From positions 868,001 through 932,000 of the forward strand of contig JAKFUK010000002.1 of assembly GCA_021732745.1 (NCBI GenBank): 64,000 nt of DNA, in the 5' to 3' direction. The DNA comes from Nevskia sp. GTDB taxonomy: Bacteria > Pseudomonadota > Gammaproteobacteria > Nevskiales > Nevskiaceae. Shown here in pieces: positions 53,701 through 61,164 of the stretch. Both the position numbers and the translations under genes were made by a program. The notes under the pieces were generated by a model, which made no database searches, was not told where the DNA came from, and saw only the letters and a list, made by a program, of their open reading frames with translations. Each line of letters starts with the position of its first letter. The first letter of the stretch is position 1.

Positions 53701-54023
53701 GCATCGAACTGACGGAAAGCGCGGCAAAACGCATCCAGGCGCAGATCGCCAAGCGCGGCAAGGGCTATGGCCTGCGCATCGCAGTGAAGAAATCCGGCTG
53801 TTCCGGCTACGCCTACGTGCTCGATTACGCGGAAAGCGCGAGCGCCGAAGACCAGGTGTTCGACGCCTTCGGTGCCAAGGTCGTGGTGGCGAAGGAGCAC
53901 CTGTCGTTCCTCGACGGCCTGACCCTGGATTTCCAGCGCGATGGCCTGAACGAAGCCTTCAAGTTCCGCAATCCCAACGTCACCGGCGAGTGCGGCTGCG
54001 GCGAGAGTTTCGCGGTCGGATAA
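53697..54023 (+). CDS. iscA: Iron-sulfur cluster assembly protein IscA
   Basis: A 108-residue A-type carrier with [20 protein letters not shown], then [15 protein letters not shown] (C35) and the C-terminal GECGCGESF (C99, C101), the three ligands of the family. It accepts clusters or iron and passes them to apo-proteins. The ATG overlaps the IscU-like stop by 4 bp. The expected next genes hscB, hscA and fdx are missing; ndk comes next. Confidence 0.93.
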   Translation: MSIELTESAAKRIQAQIAKRGKGYGLRIAVKKSGCSGYAYVLDYAESASAEDQVFDAFGAKVVVAKEHLSFLDGLTLDFQRDGLNEAFKFRNPNVTGECGCGESFAVG

Positions 54024-54057
54024 GGCTTGGCAGCAGGCTTGCTGCAACGCCGCAGAT

Positions 54058-54086
54058 TGCCGCTGTCACACGCAAACCGTTAACAT
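54058..54086 (+). promoter_or_regulatory. Probable sigma70 promoter for ndk
   Basis: TTGCCG (54058-54063) and TAACAT (54081-54086) with 17 bp between them, in the 130-bp gap between iscA and ndk. The transcript would have a leader of about 60 bases. Motif match and position only. Confidence 0.55.
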
Positions 54087-54153
54087 TCCGTGTTTTTCCG
54101 CCCCCGAAGCTTTTCGTGGGCGCTTATTTCATCAAAACACACGGAACATCATC

Positions 54154-54585
54154 ATGGCGGTTGAACGCACCCTTTCGATCATCAAGCCCGACGCCGTTGC
54201 CAAGAACGTCATCGGTGGCATCTATTCGCGCTTCGAAGCCGCCGGCCTGCGCATCGTCGCCGCCCGCATGGAGCACATGACCCGCGAAGAAGCCGAAGGT
54301 TTCTACGCCGTGCACAGCGCCCGTCCGTTCTTCAAGGACCTGGTCAGCTTCATGATCTCAGGCCCGGTCATCATCCAGGTGCTGGAAGGCGAAGACGCGG
54401 TTGCCAAGCACCGCGACATCATGGGTGCCACCGATCCGAAGAAGGCAGCAGCAGGCACGATCCGTGCTGATTTCGCTGACTCGATCGACGAAAACGCCGT
54501 TCACGGTTCGGACAGCCTGGAAAATGCCGCCCGCGAAATCAGCTACTTCTTCCGCATCACCGAACTCGCGCCGCGTACGCGCTGA
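54154..54585 (+). CDS. ndk: Nucleoside diphosphate kinase
   Basis: A 143-residue enzyme with the standard opening [20 protein letters not shown] and the phospho-histidine motif [16 protein letters not shown] (His about 117). It moves the gamma-phosphate between nucleoside tri- and diphosphates. Its place upstream of rlmN, pilW and rodZ is conserved in gammaproteobacteria. Only 11 bp after its stop a repeat element begins. Confidence 0.97.
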   Translation: MAVERTLSIIKPDAVAKNVIGGIYSRFEAAGLRIVAARMEHMTREEAEGFYAVHSARPFFKDLVSFMISGPVIIQVLEGEDAVAKHRDIMGATDPKKAAAGTIRADFADSIDENAVHGSDSLENAAREISYFFRITELAPRTR

Positions 54586-54596
54586 GTCGGTTGACC

Positions 54597-54792
54597 GTGA
54601 GGGGTGAGGCGTGAGGCGTGAGGCGGAAAAGCGGGTGGTCGACGAGGGGCGGATTGCTCCTCTCGACACTGGCTTGCCTGCCGTAGCCCCGGGGCTGCCG
54701 CCCGGTGAAATCGGGCTCGGAAGTGCCATTCAAGGCTCTTCCGAAAACGCGCCCGATTCCACGCCTCACGCCTCACCCCTCACGCCTCACGC
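54597..54792. repeat. Inverted-repeat element between ndk and rlmN
   Basis: Two perfect 23-bp arms (54597-54619 and 54761-54783, reverse complements) made of GTGAGGC-type tandem units, with extra units outside each arm, around a 141-bp core. The element starts right after ndk and ends just before the first codon of the conserved RlmN sequence. Its DNA is open in the rlmN frame, so the annotated N-terminus of RlmN may come from it. Confidence 0.8.
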
Positions 54793-55906
54793 CCGGGTCA
54801 ATCTTTTCGGGCTAGACCGCGCCGCGCTGCGCGCCGAGTTCGAAAAGATGGGCGAATCCGGCTACCGCGCCGACCAGATCATGCTGTGGATCTACCGGCG
54901 CGGCGTGGTCGATTTCGAGCAGATGAGCAATGTCGGCAAGGCCTTGCGCGCCCGGCTCGAAGCGCATTTCGTGATCCGCCCGCCGGAACTGGTCACCGAG
55001 CAGGTGTCGACCGATGGCACCCGCAAATGGGTGCTCAGGCTCGAGGAACGCGAGGGTCGGCCGGAAACGATGATCGAGACGGTCTACATCCCGGAAGCCA
55101 ATCGCGGCACCTTGTGCATCAGCTCGCAGGCCGGCTGCGCGATGGACTGCTCGTTCTGTTCGACGGCCCAGGGTGGCTTTTCGCGCAACATGACCACGGC
55201 GGAAATCGTGGCCCAGGTGTACTTCGCCGGCAAGGCGCTCGGCGGTGACTTCCAGAACGAGAAAGTCATCTCCAACGTCGTGTTCATGGGCATGGGCGAG
55301 CCTCTCGCCAACTACAACGCGGTGCTGCCGGCGATCCGCATCCTGCTCGATGACTTCGGCTTTGGCCTCAGCAAGCGCCGAGTCACGGTGTCGACCTCCG
55401 GCCTGGTGCCGTTCATCGACCGTCTTGGCGATGATGTCGACACCGCACTCGCGATTTCGCTGCACGCGCCGAACGATCAGCTTCGCGATCAACTGGTGCC
55501 GATCAACAAGAAATACCCGATTGCCGAATTGATGGACGCCTGCCGCCGCTATCTGGCCGGCAAGGATCGCAAGGCGCACATCGTCTACGAATACGTGATG
55601 CTCGAAGGCGTCAACGACCAGCCCGAGCACGCGCGCGAACTCGCGAAGCTGCTCAACGCCGCCCACGGCGGTTACTCGGCGAAGGTCAACCTGATTCCCT
55701 TCAACCCGTTTCCGAACGCGCGCTACACGCGCTCGAAGCCGGACGTGATCAGCCGTTTCTCCGACATCCTGCGCGCCAAGGGCCTGCTGACGATGACCCG
55801 CCGCACCCGCGGTGACGATATCGACGCGGCCTGCGGGCAGCTCGTCGGCAAGGTTCAGAGCAAGCAGAAGAAGCGGCTCGGTGACATACCGGTGCGCGTG
55901 CAATGA
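54611..55906 (+). CDS. rlmN: Dual-specificity RNA methyltransferase RlmN
   Basis: A radical-SAM methyltransferase that makes 2-methyladenosine in 23S rRNA (A2503) and tRNA. VNLFGLDRAALRAEF is the true family start (near codon 63). The CxxxCxxC motif is in GCAMDCSFCSTAQGG, and the second catalytic cysteine in AACGQLVGK close to the end. The first ~62 codons from GTG 54611 fall inside the repeat element and do not resemble RlmN. The real start is uncertain (GTG 54611, GTG 54635 or a later rare codon), since no ATG occurs before the conserved part. A second copy of the last 24 codons lies 90 bp after its stop. Confidence 0.9.
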   Translation: MRREAEKRVVDEGRIAPLDTGLPAVAPGLPPGEIGLGSAIQGSSENAPDSTPHASPLTPHARVNLFGLDRAALRAEFEKMGESGYRADQIMLWIYRRGVVDFEQMSNVGKALRARLEAHFVIRPPELVTEQVSTDGTRKWVLRLEEREGRPETMIETVYIPEANRGTLCISSQAGCAMDCSFCSTAQGGFSRNMTTAEIVAQVYFAGKALGGDFQNEKVISNVVFMGMGEPLANYNAVLPAIRILLDDFGFGLSKRRVTVSTSGLVPFIDRLGDDVDTALAISLHAPNDQLRDQLVPINKKYPIAELMDACRRYLAGKDRKAHIVYEYVMLEGVNDQPEHARELAKLLNAAHGGYSAKVNLIPFNPFPNARYTRSKPDVISRFSDILRAKGLLTMTRRTRGDDIDAACGQLVGKVQSKQKKRLGDIPVRVQ

Positions 55907-55995
55907 AGAGCCCGCAGGCCGCGCGCCCGACTCGCCTTGCTCCGATCCCCACCGCTGTCGCGGCGGGGCCCCTCGTCGGGGGCTCGCGTGCTTCC

Positions 55996-56070
55996 TGTGG
56001 CCAATTGGTCGGAAAAGTGCAGAGCAAGCAGAAAAAGCGCCTCGGCGACATCCCCGTGAGGGTGCAGTGA
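55996..56070 (+). pseudogene. Left-over 3' end of a second rlmN copy
   Basis: 75 bp encode, in frame, the same last 24 residues and stop as rlmN (CGQLVGKVQ ... PVRVQ). They differ from the complete gene's end (55832-55906) at 16 bases in 14 codons, every one synonymous. The stop overlaps the pilW start as GTGA, the kind of coupling expected of the original gene order. It therefore looks like the tail of the previous rlmN, kept when the rest was replaced. The 89 bp between the two (55907-55995) contain a GC-rich palindromic stretch and no gene. Confidence 0.85.
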
Positions 56071-56834
56071 TCCGTGGCCTTGCGGCCGCTGCGCTGCTGC
56101 TGGTGTCGCTGACCGCCTGCGTCACCGAAACCAGCGGCGAGCTGCGCCCGCAGTCGCCGCCGGATCTGGAGGAAGCGGCAAAGATCAACACCCAGCTGGG
56201 TGTCGATTACGCGCGTCAGGGCCGCTTCGATGTGGCCGAGGAAAAGCTGCGCAAGGCCGTCGAACAGGACGAGAACTACGCGCAGGCGCACAGCATGCTG
56301 GCCTATGTGCTGACCCAGATCGGCGATCGCGAGGGTGCTGAGCGCGAGTACCGCCGCGCGCTGGCGCTGGCACCGGGTGACGCGGCCACGCACAACAATT
56401 TCGGCGTTTTCCTCTGCGATCTGGGCAAGACCAAGGAAGCCGATCGCGAATTCCAGACCGCCCTCGCCGATCGCAACTACCCGACGCCCGAGGCCGCCTG
56501 GACCAATGCCGGCATCTGCCAGCAGCAGGCGAAAGACCCGCGCGCCGAAGACAGTTTTCGCGCCGCACTCAAGATCAATCCCGAATACCGGGCGGCGCTG
56601 GCGCAGATCGCGGCCTTGACCTACCGCAAGAGCGACTGGCAACGCACCGATGCTTTCGTCAAGCGTTACGAAAAGCTCGGCAGTCTGACGCCGGACTTGC
56701 TGCTGATCGCCGCCCGCACCCAGCGCAAGCTCGGTGACAAGGTGGCTGCGCGGCGCTACGAACAAACCCTTCTGCGCGATTTCCCCGAATCCGACCAGGC
56801 CGTGCAACTGCTGAAGAACCCGCCTGCACCATGA
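56067..56834 (+). CDS. pilW: Type IV pilus biogenesis/stability lipoprotein PilW (PilF)
   Basis: A 255-residue protein read from a GTG that overlaps the rlmN remnant stop. It has a lipoprotein signal (GLAAAALLLVSLTAC) and about six TPR units (NTQLGVDYARQGRFDVAEEK; AHSMLAYVLTQIGDREGAER; THNNFGVFLCDLGKTKEADR). In Pseudomonas this protein helps the PilQ secretin assemble. A longer open frame upstream (to 55812) is antisense-like and crosses rlmN, so it is not used. rodZ overlaps its stop by 4 bp. Confidence 0.92.
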   Translation: MIRGLAAAALLLVSLTACVTETSGELRPQSPPDLEEAAKINTQLGVDYARQGRFDVAEEKLRKAVEQDENYAQAHSMLAYVLTQIGDREGAEREYRRALALAPGDAATHNNFGVFLCDLGKTKEADREFQTALADRNYPTPEAAWTNAGICQQQAKDPRAEDSFRAALKINPEYRAALAQIAALTYRKSDWQRTDAFVKRYEKLGSLTPDLLLIAARTQRKLGDKVAARRYEQTLLRDFPESDQAVQLLKNPPAP

Positions 56835-57841
56835 ATCCCGATCCGATTTCCCCCACACTGCGCGCGGCGTCCGAAGGCGCGGAAGCCACGCTGGTTTCCG
56901 CCACTGCCGGTCCCGGCCGGGTGATCCGCCAGGCGCGCGAACGCGCCAAGCTGGCCATCGAAGAGCTGGCCACCCTGACCCGGCTGGCCAAGTCCACGCT
57001 CGAAGCGCTGGAGCGCGATGACTTTTCGACGCTGACCGAAGCCGTTTACGTGCGCGGCTACTACCGCAAGTGCGCCAAGGTGCTGAATCTGCCCGAGGCG
57101 GAGCTGATTGCCGCCTACGACAAGCTTTACGCGCCGAAAACCTCGCCGATGCCGACCAAGCTGCTGCTCGGCACCAGCGGTTCGACCATGGGCTCCAGCC
57201 GCAGCAACAGCAGTGGTGGCGGCTGGAGCCTCACCCTGGTCGTGCTCGCGGTTCTGATCGGTGCGGCTGTCTGGTTCCTGAACCAGGACGCCCCCGAACG
57301 GGCGCAGTCGCAGGCTGCGGCAACGCCGGCGGTGGTGGAAACGCCGTCAGCCGCGCCGTCGATCCCCGCCAGCGAGCTGATTGCCCCGTCGACAACGACC
57401 CCGGCAGCCGACCCCGCCGCACCCGTCGCAACGCCTGCTGAAGCCGCAGCCGCCGACGCCGCCCTGCTCGATGCCGCCAGCGGCACACCGCCAGCCCCGC
57501 CGATCGGCCTTGCGCTGGCACCGGCGACCACGCTGTCGACGCCGCCGACCGGGATCGCCCCGGCACCGCCCGCCGCCACCGAACCCGACGCCCTGGTGCT
57601 CGACTTCAAGTCCGCGTCCTGGGTGCGCATCGAGGATGCCGACGGCCGCACCTTGCTGTCCGGCACCATTCCGTCCGGCGACCGGCAGGTGTTGCGCGGC
57701 CGTACGCCGTATTCGCTGTTCATCGGCTACGCGCCGGGCGTGGCCGTGGAATTCGACGGCAAGCCCTTCGATCTGACGCCGCACGTCCGCCAGAACTCGA
57801 CGGCACGCCTCAACCTGCCGTACGTTCCCGCCCCCCAATAG
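56831..57841 (+). CDS. rodZ: Cytoskeletal protein RodZ
   Basis: A 336-residue protein with an N-terminal helix-turn-helix of RodZ type (VIRQARERAKLAIEELATLT; VYVRGYYRKCAKVLNLPE), a juxtamembrane Ser/Gly-rich linker, one transmembrane helix (SLTLVVLAVLIGAAVWFL, about 133-151), a long Pro/Ala-rich periplasmic linker and a C-terminal DUF4115 domain (SASWVRIEDADGRTLLSGTI). RodZ binds MreB and maintains rod shape. The usual next gene, ispG, is missing; hisS follows after 51 bp. Confidence 0.92.
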   Translation: MNPDPISPTLRAASEGAEATLVSATAGPGRVIRQARERAKLAIEELATLTRLAKSTLEALERDDFSTLTEAVYVRGYYRKCAKVLNLPEAELIAAYDKLYAPKTSPMPTKLLLGTSGSTMGSSRSNSSGGGWSLTLVVLAVLIGAAVWFLNQDAPERAQSQAAATPAVVETPSAAPSIPASELIAPSTTTPAADPAAPVATPAEAAAADAALLDAASGTPPAPPIGLALAPATTLSTPPTGIAPAPPAATEPDALVLDFKSASWVRIEDADGRTLLSGTIPSGDRQVLRGRTPYSLFIGYAPGVAVEFDGKPFDLTPHVRQNSTARLNLPYVPAPQ

Positions 57842-57892
57842 CCGCGTCGACCGGCCCCGCCGCCGGTTGCGCCCCTCGCAAAGCTCCGCCTC

Positions 57893-59161
57893 ATGAAGAT
57901 CCAGTCCGTTCGCGGCATGAACGATGTCCTGCCTGCCGATTCAGCGGCCTGGCAGCACGTTCATGCGGTCGCCGCGCAGGTGTTTGCCGCTTATGGCTAC
58001 GGCGAACTGCGGCTGCCGGTGGTCGAGCGTACCGAGTTGTTCAAGCGCGCGGTCGGTGAAGTGACCGATGTCGTCGAGAAGGAGATGTACTCGTTCGAGG
58101 ATCGCGGCGGCGAAGCGCTGAGCCTGCGCCCGGAGCTGACGGCGGGCGTGGTTCGCGCCGGCATCGAGCACGGCATCCTGTTCAACCAGCAGCAGCGCGT
58201 CTGGTGCACCGGCCCGGTATTCCGCTACGAGCGCCCGCAGGCCGGCCGCTATCGGCAGTTTCATCAGCTGGATGTCGAAGCCTTCGGCATTGCCACGCCG
58301 GACGCCGATGTCGAAGTGATCGCCATCGCCGCCCAGCTCTGGAAGCGGCTCGGCCTGTCCGGCTTCGAGTTGCAGATCAACACCCTGGGCACGCCGGGCT
58401 GCCGCGCCAAGCACCGCGCCGCGCTGATCGCCTATCTGGAACAGCACGAAGCCGGGCTCGATGAAGACGCCCAGCGCCGCCTGCACAGCAATCCGCTGCG
58501 CGTGCTCGATTCCAAGGTGCCGGCCACCCAGGCGATCGTCGAAGGCGCGCCGAAGCTGCTCGATTACCTGGACGAAGCCTCGATCGCCCATTTCGATGCC
58601 GTGAAAGCCGGGCTCGATGCGCTGGGCATCGCTTTCCGGGTCAATCCGCGTCTGGTTCGCGGGCTCGACTACTACACTCACACGGTGTTCGAGTGGGTCA
58701 CCGACCAGCTCGGCGCCCAGGGCACGGTCTGCGCGGGCGGGCGTTACGACGGTCTCGTCGAACAGCTAGGCGGCCCGAAGACCACCGGCGTCGGCTTTGG
58801 CCTGGGCATCGAGCGACTGATCCTGCTGATGGGCGTGCAGCAGGTCGCGGTCACTTCCAATGCGCCGCAGGTCTACATCTGCCGCATGGGTGCAGCGGCG
58901 GAAGTGCAGGCGCTGCAACTCGCCGAAGCGCTGCGCGACCAGTTCCCGACGCTGCGCCTGGTGCTCAATGCCGGCGGCGGCAGCCTGAAGTCGCAATTGA
59001 AGCGCGCCGACCAGTCCGGTGCCCGTTACGCGCTGGTGATCGGCGACGACGAAGCGGCGGCCGGCAGCGTTCAAGTAAAATCCCTGCGCGGCGAAGGCGA
59101 TGCCTTCCCGTGCCCCCGATCGGATGTGGCTGCGGAACTCGGCAGCCGGCTCGCGCTCTGA
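57893..59161 (+). CDS. hisS: Histidyl-tRNA synthetase
   Basis: A 422-residue class II synthetase. SVRGMNDVLPADSAAWQHVH is the family start; RPELTAGVVRAGIEHG (motif 2 region), VFRYERPQAGRYRQFHQLDVE and RGLDYYTHTVFEW carry catalytic contacts; GFGLGIERLILLM is motif 3. The C-terminal anticodon-binding domain follows (about 330-422). Context hisS-yfgM-bamB-der is the standard gammaproteobacterial order. Confidence 0.97.
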   Translation: MKIQSVRGMNDVLPADSAAWQHVHAVAAQVFAAYGYGELRLPVVERTELFKRAVGEVTDVVEKEMYSFEDRGGEALSLRPELTAGVVRAGIEHGILFNQQQRVWCTGPVFRYERPQAGRYRQFHQLDVEAFGIATPDADVEVIAIAAQLWKRLGLSGFELQINTLGTPGCRAKHRAALIAYLEQHEAGLDEDAQRRLHSNPLRVLDSKVPATQAIVEGAPKLLDYLDEASIAHFDAVKAGLDALGIAFRVNPRLVRGLDYYTHTVFEWVTDQLGAQGTVCAGGRYDGLVEQLGGPKTTGVGFGLGIERLILLMGVQQVAVTSNAPQVYICRMGAAAEVQALQLAEALRDQFPTLRLVLNAGGGSLKSQLKRADQSGARYALVIGDDEAAAGSVQVKSLRGEGDAFPCPRSDVAAELGSRLAL

Positions 59162-59233
59162 CGTCGCGAGCCGTCCTTCACTCACCAGAACAACCAGAAC
59201 TGGCGACAACCCGTCGCCACGCGAGAACGAGAC

Positions 59234-59896
59234 ATGAGCACCCATTACGACGACGAAGCCCAAGTCGAAGACCTGCGCCGCTGGTGGAAGGAAAACTGGC
59301 TGGCGCTGGCCATCGGCCTCGGCCTGGGCCTCGGCGCGATTTTCGGCTGGGAGTATTACCAGCGCGAGAAAAACTACACGCGCGCCCAGGCGTCGCAGTT
59401 GTTCGAAGAACTGAAGAAAGCCACCACGGCCAAGCAGTACGACAACGCGGCCAGCATCGGCGATCGCCTGATCGCCGAGTTCGCGTCCACCCCGTACGCG
59501 GTGGCCGGGGCGATGAAGCTGGCGCAGGCGGCGGTCGCGGAAACCAAACTCGATGATGCCCGCAGCCGCCTCGAATGGGCCGCCGCGCACAGCGATGACG
59601 CCGCCCTCAAGCCGCTGATCCAGCTACGCCTCGCCCGCGTGCTCTGGCAGCAGGGCAAGCCTGTCGATGCGCTGAAGCTGCTCGACGGCGACGCCAGCAC
59701 CTACGCTGTGCTTTTTGAAGAGCTGCGCGGTGACATCAAGCTGGCTGAAGGCGATCGCCCGGCCGCCCTCGCCGCCTACTCGAAAGCGCTTGCCAGCCTG
59801 GGCGCTGCCACCACCGGCACGCCGAACGCCCCGATCGCCGAAGCGCTGCAGGAAAAGATCGACGATCTGGCCGATGTCGCCTCGGTGAAATCGTGA
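59234..59896 (+). CDS. yfgM: YfgM-family tetratricopeptide membrane protein
   Basis: A 220-residue protein of YfgM/TPR_21 type: DEAQVEDLRRWWKENWLALA, one transmembrane helix (LALAIGLGLGLGAIFGWEYY) and periplasmic TPR repeats. In E. coli YfgM (AncillaryC SecYEG subunit) works with PpiD at the translocon. The stop overlaps the bamB GTG start (GTGA). Confidence 0.93.
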   Translation: MSTHYDDEAQVEDLRRWWKENWLALAIGLGLGLGAIFGWEYYQREKNYTRAQASQLFEELKKATTAKQYDNAASIGDRLIAEFASTPYAVAGAMKLAQAAVAETKLDDARSRLEWAAAHSDDAALKPLIQLRLARVLWQQGKPVDALKLLDGDASTYAVLFEELRGDIKLAEGDRPAALAAYSKALASLGAATTGTPNAPIAEALQEKIDDLADVASVKS

Positions 59897-61047
59897 ATTC
59901 ACGGTTTGCCTGGCTGCTGATCGCAGCGGCGGTCGCCGTTGCCGGCTGCTCGTCGAAGCCCAAGGTTCGCCAGCCGACCAAGCTGGTTGAAATCAAGCAG
60001 CCGGAAGCAAAGGCCCGCGAGATCTGGTCGCGCTCGGCCGGCAACGGCAGCAACACCCTGTATTCCGGCCTGCGTCTGGCGGTGGAAGCCGATGCGCTGT
60101 ACGCGGCTTCGATCAATGGCCAGGTGTTTGCCATGGTGCCGAAGACCGGTGCCACGATCTGGCGCACGTCGACCAAGACCCGCGTCATCGCCGGGCCGAC
60201 CGTGTCCGGCGATCTGGTGCTGGTCGGCACGCTCGATGGCGACGTCATCGCGCTCAAGCGCGCAACCGGTGTCGAAGTCTGGCGCGCCGTGCTGCCCAGC
60301 GAGGTGCTGGCACCGCTGGCAGTCGGCGGCGACATCGTGGTGGCCCGGGCAGCGGACGGCCGGGAATTCGGCCTGTCGGCCACCGACGGCAGCCGCGTCT
60401 GGAGCTTCGATCGCACCATCCCGAACCTGACCCTGCGCGGGCTTTCCAAGCCGCTGATCCTCGGCAACCGCGTCTACACCGGGCTCGACAACGGCAAGCT
60501 GGCTGCGCTGAACTTGAGCGACGGCGTGCCTGCCTGGGAACAGAACGTGTCGGTGCCGACCGGCCGCTCGGAACTCGAACGCCTCACCGACATCGACGCC
60601 GACCTGATCGCCGCCGACAACGGCATCTACGCGGTCACCTACGGCAACGACATCGCCCTGCTCGACCCCACGCGCGGCGAAAGCCGCTGGCGGCGCAGCA
60701 TCAAGAGCTATTCGGGCATGGTGGCCACCGACAAGGCGCTCTTTGTCACCGACAACGACGGCGTGCTGTGGGCGCTCGACCCGGTCACCGGGGCCGTGAT
60801 CTGGAAGCAGGAGTCGCTCAAGTTTCGCCGCCTGTCGCCGCCTGCTGTGTTCGGCGAATACGTGATCGTGGCCGACTACAAGGGCTACGTTCACATCTTC
60901 GAGCCGCGCGACGGCCGCGCTGTCGCCCGCGTCAATCTGGGCGGCGATCCGGTGATTTCGGCCCCGGTCAGCGATGGCGAGCGCATCTACGTGCTCGACA
61001 CCGACGGCGATATCGCCGCGTATCAGATCGAAGCGCTGAAGCCGTAA
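59893..61047 (+). CDS. bamB: Outer membrane protein assembly factor BamB
   Basis: A 384-residue lipoprotein (signal FAWLLIAAAVAVAGC) forming an eight-bladed beta-propeller; PQQ-like repeats such as GDLVLVGTLDGDVIALKRAT, RVYTGLDNGKLAALNLSDG and GVLWALDPVTGAVIW are regular. It supports the BamA barrel in outer-membrane protein insertion. GTG start. A terminator lies 25 bp after the stop. Confidence 0.95.
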   Translation: MNSRFAWLLIAAAVAVAGCSSKPKVRQPTKLVEIKQPEAKAREIWSRSAGNGSNTLYSGLRLAVEADALYAASINGQVFAMVPKTGATIWRTSTKTRVIAGPTVSGDLVLVGTLDGDVIALKRATGVEVWRAVLPSEVLAPLAVGGDIVVARAADGREFGLSATDGSRVWSFDRTIPNLTLRGLSKPLILGNRVYTGLDNGKLAALNLSDGVPAWEQNVSVPTGRSELERLTDIDADLIAADNGIYAVTYGNDIALLDPTRGESRWRRSIKSYSGMVATDKALFVTDNDGVLWALDPVTGAVIWKQESLKFRRLSPPAVFGEYVIVADYKGYVHIFEPRDGRAVARVNLGGDPVISAPVSDGERIYVLDTDGDIAAYQIEALKP

Positions 61048-61072
61048 GGCCCGGCGGTTCGCGAGGTTCCCC

Positions 61073-61101
61073 GCCCCGGGCGCAATGCGTCCGGGGCTTT
61101 T
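61073..61101 (+). terminator. Rho-independent terminator after bamB
   Basis: GCCCCGGGCGCA / TGCGTCCGGGGC pair (one mismatch) around a single-base gap, followed by TTTT. It separates hisS-yfgM-bamB from der, which begins 64 bp further on and would then need its own promoter. Confidence 0.82.
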
Positions 61102-61164
61102 GTCGTCTTGGCGATGCTCAGCGTAGGCTGCCGCCAGCGATGGTTTTCCAGATGGTCGTGAATC

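Noticed and set aside
55812-56066. Upstream extension of pilW through the end of rlmN
   Set aside because: It would place 85 residues before a clear lipoprotein signal peptide and overlap rlmN out of frame.
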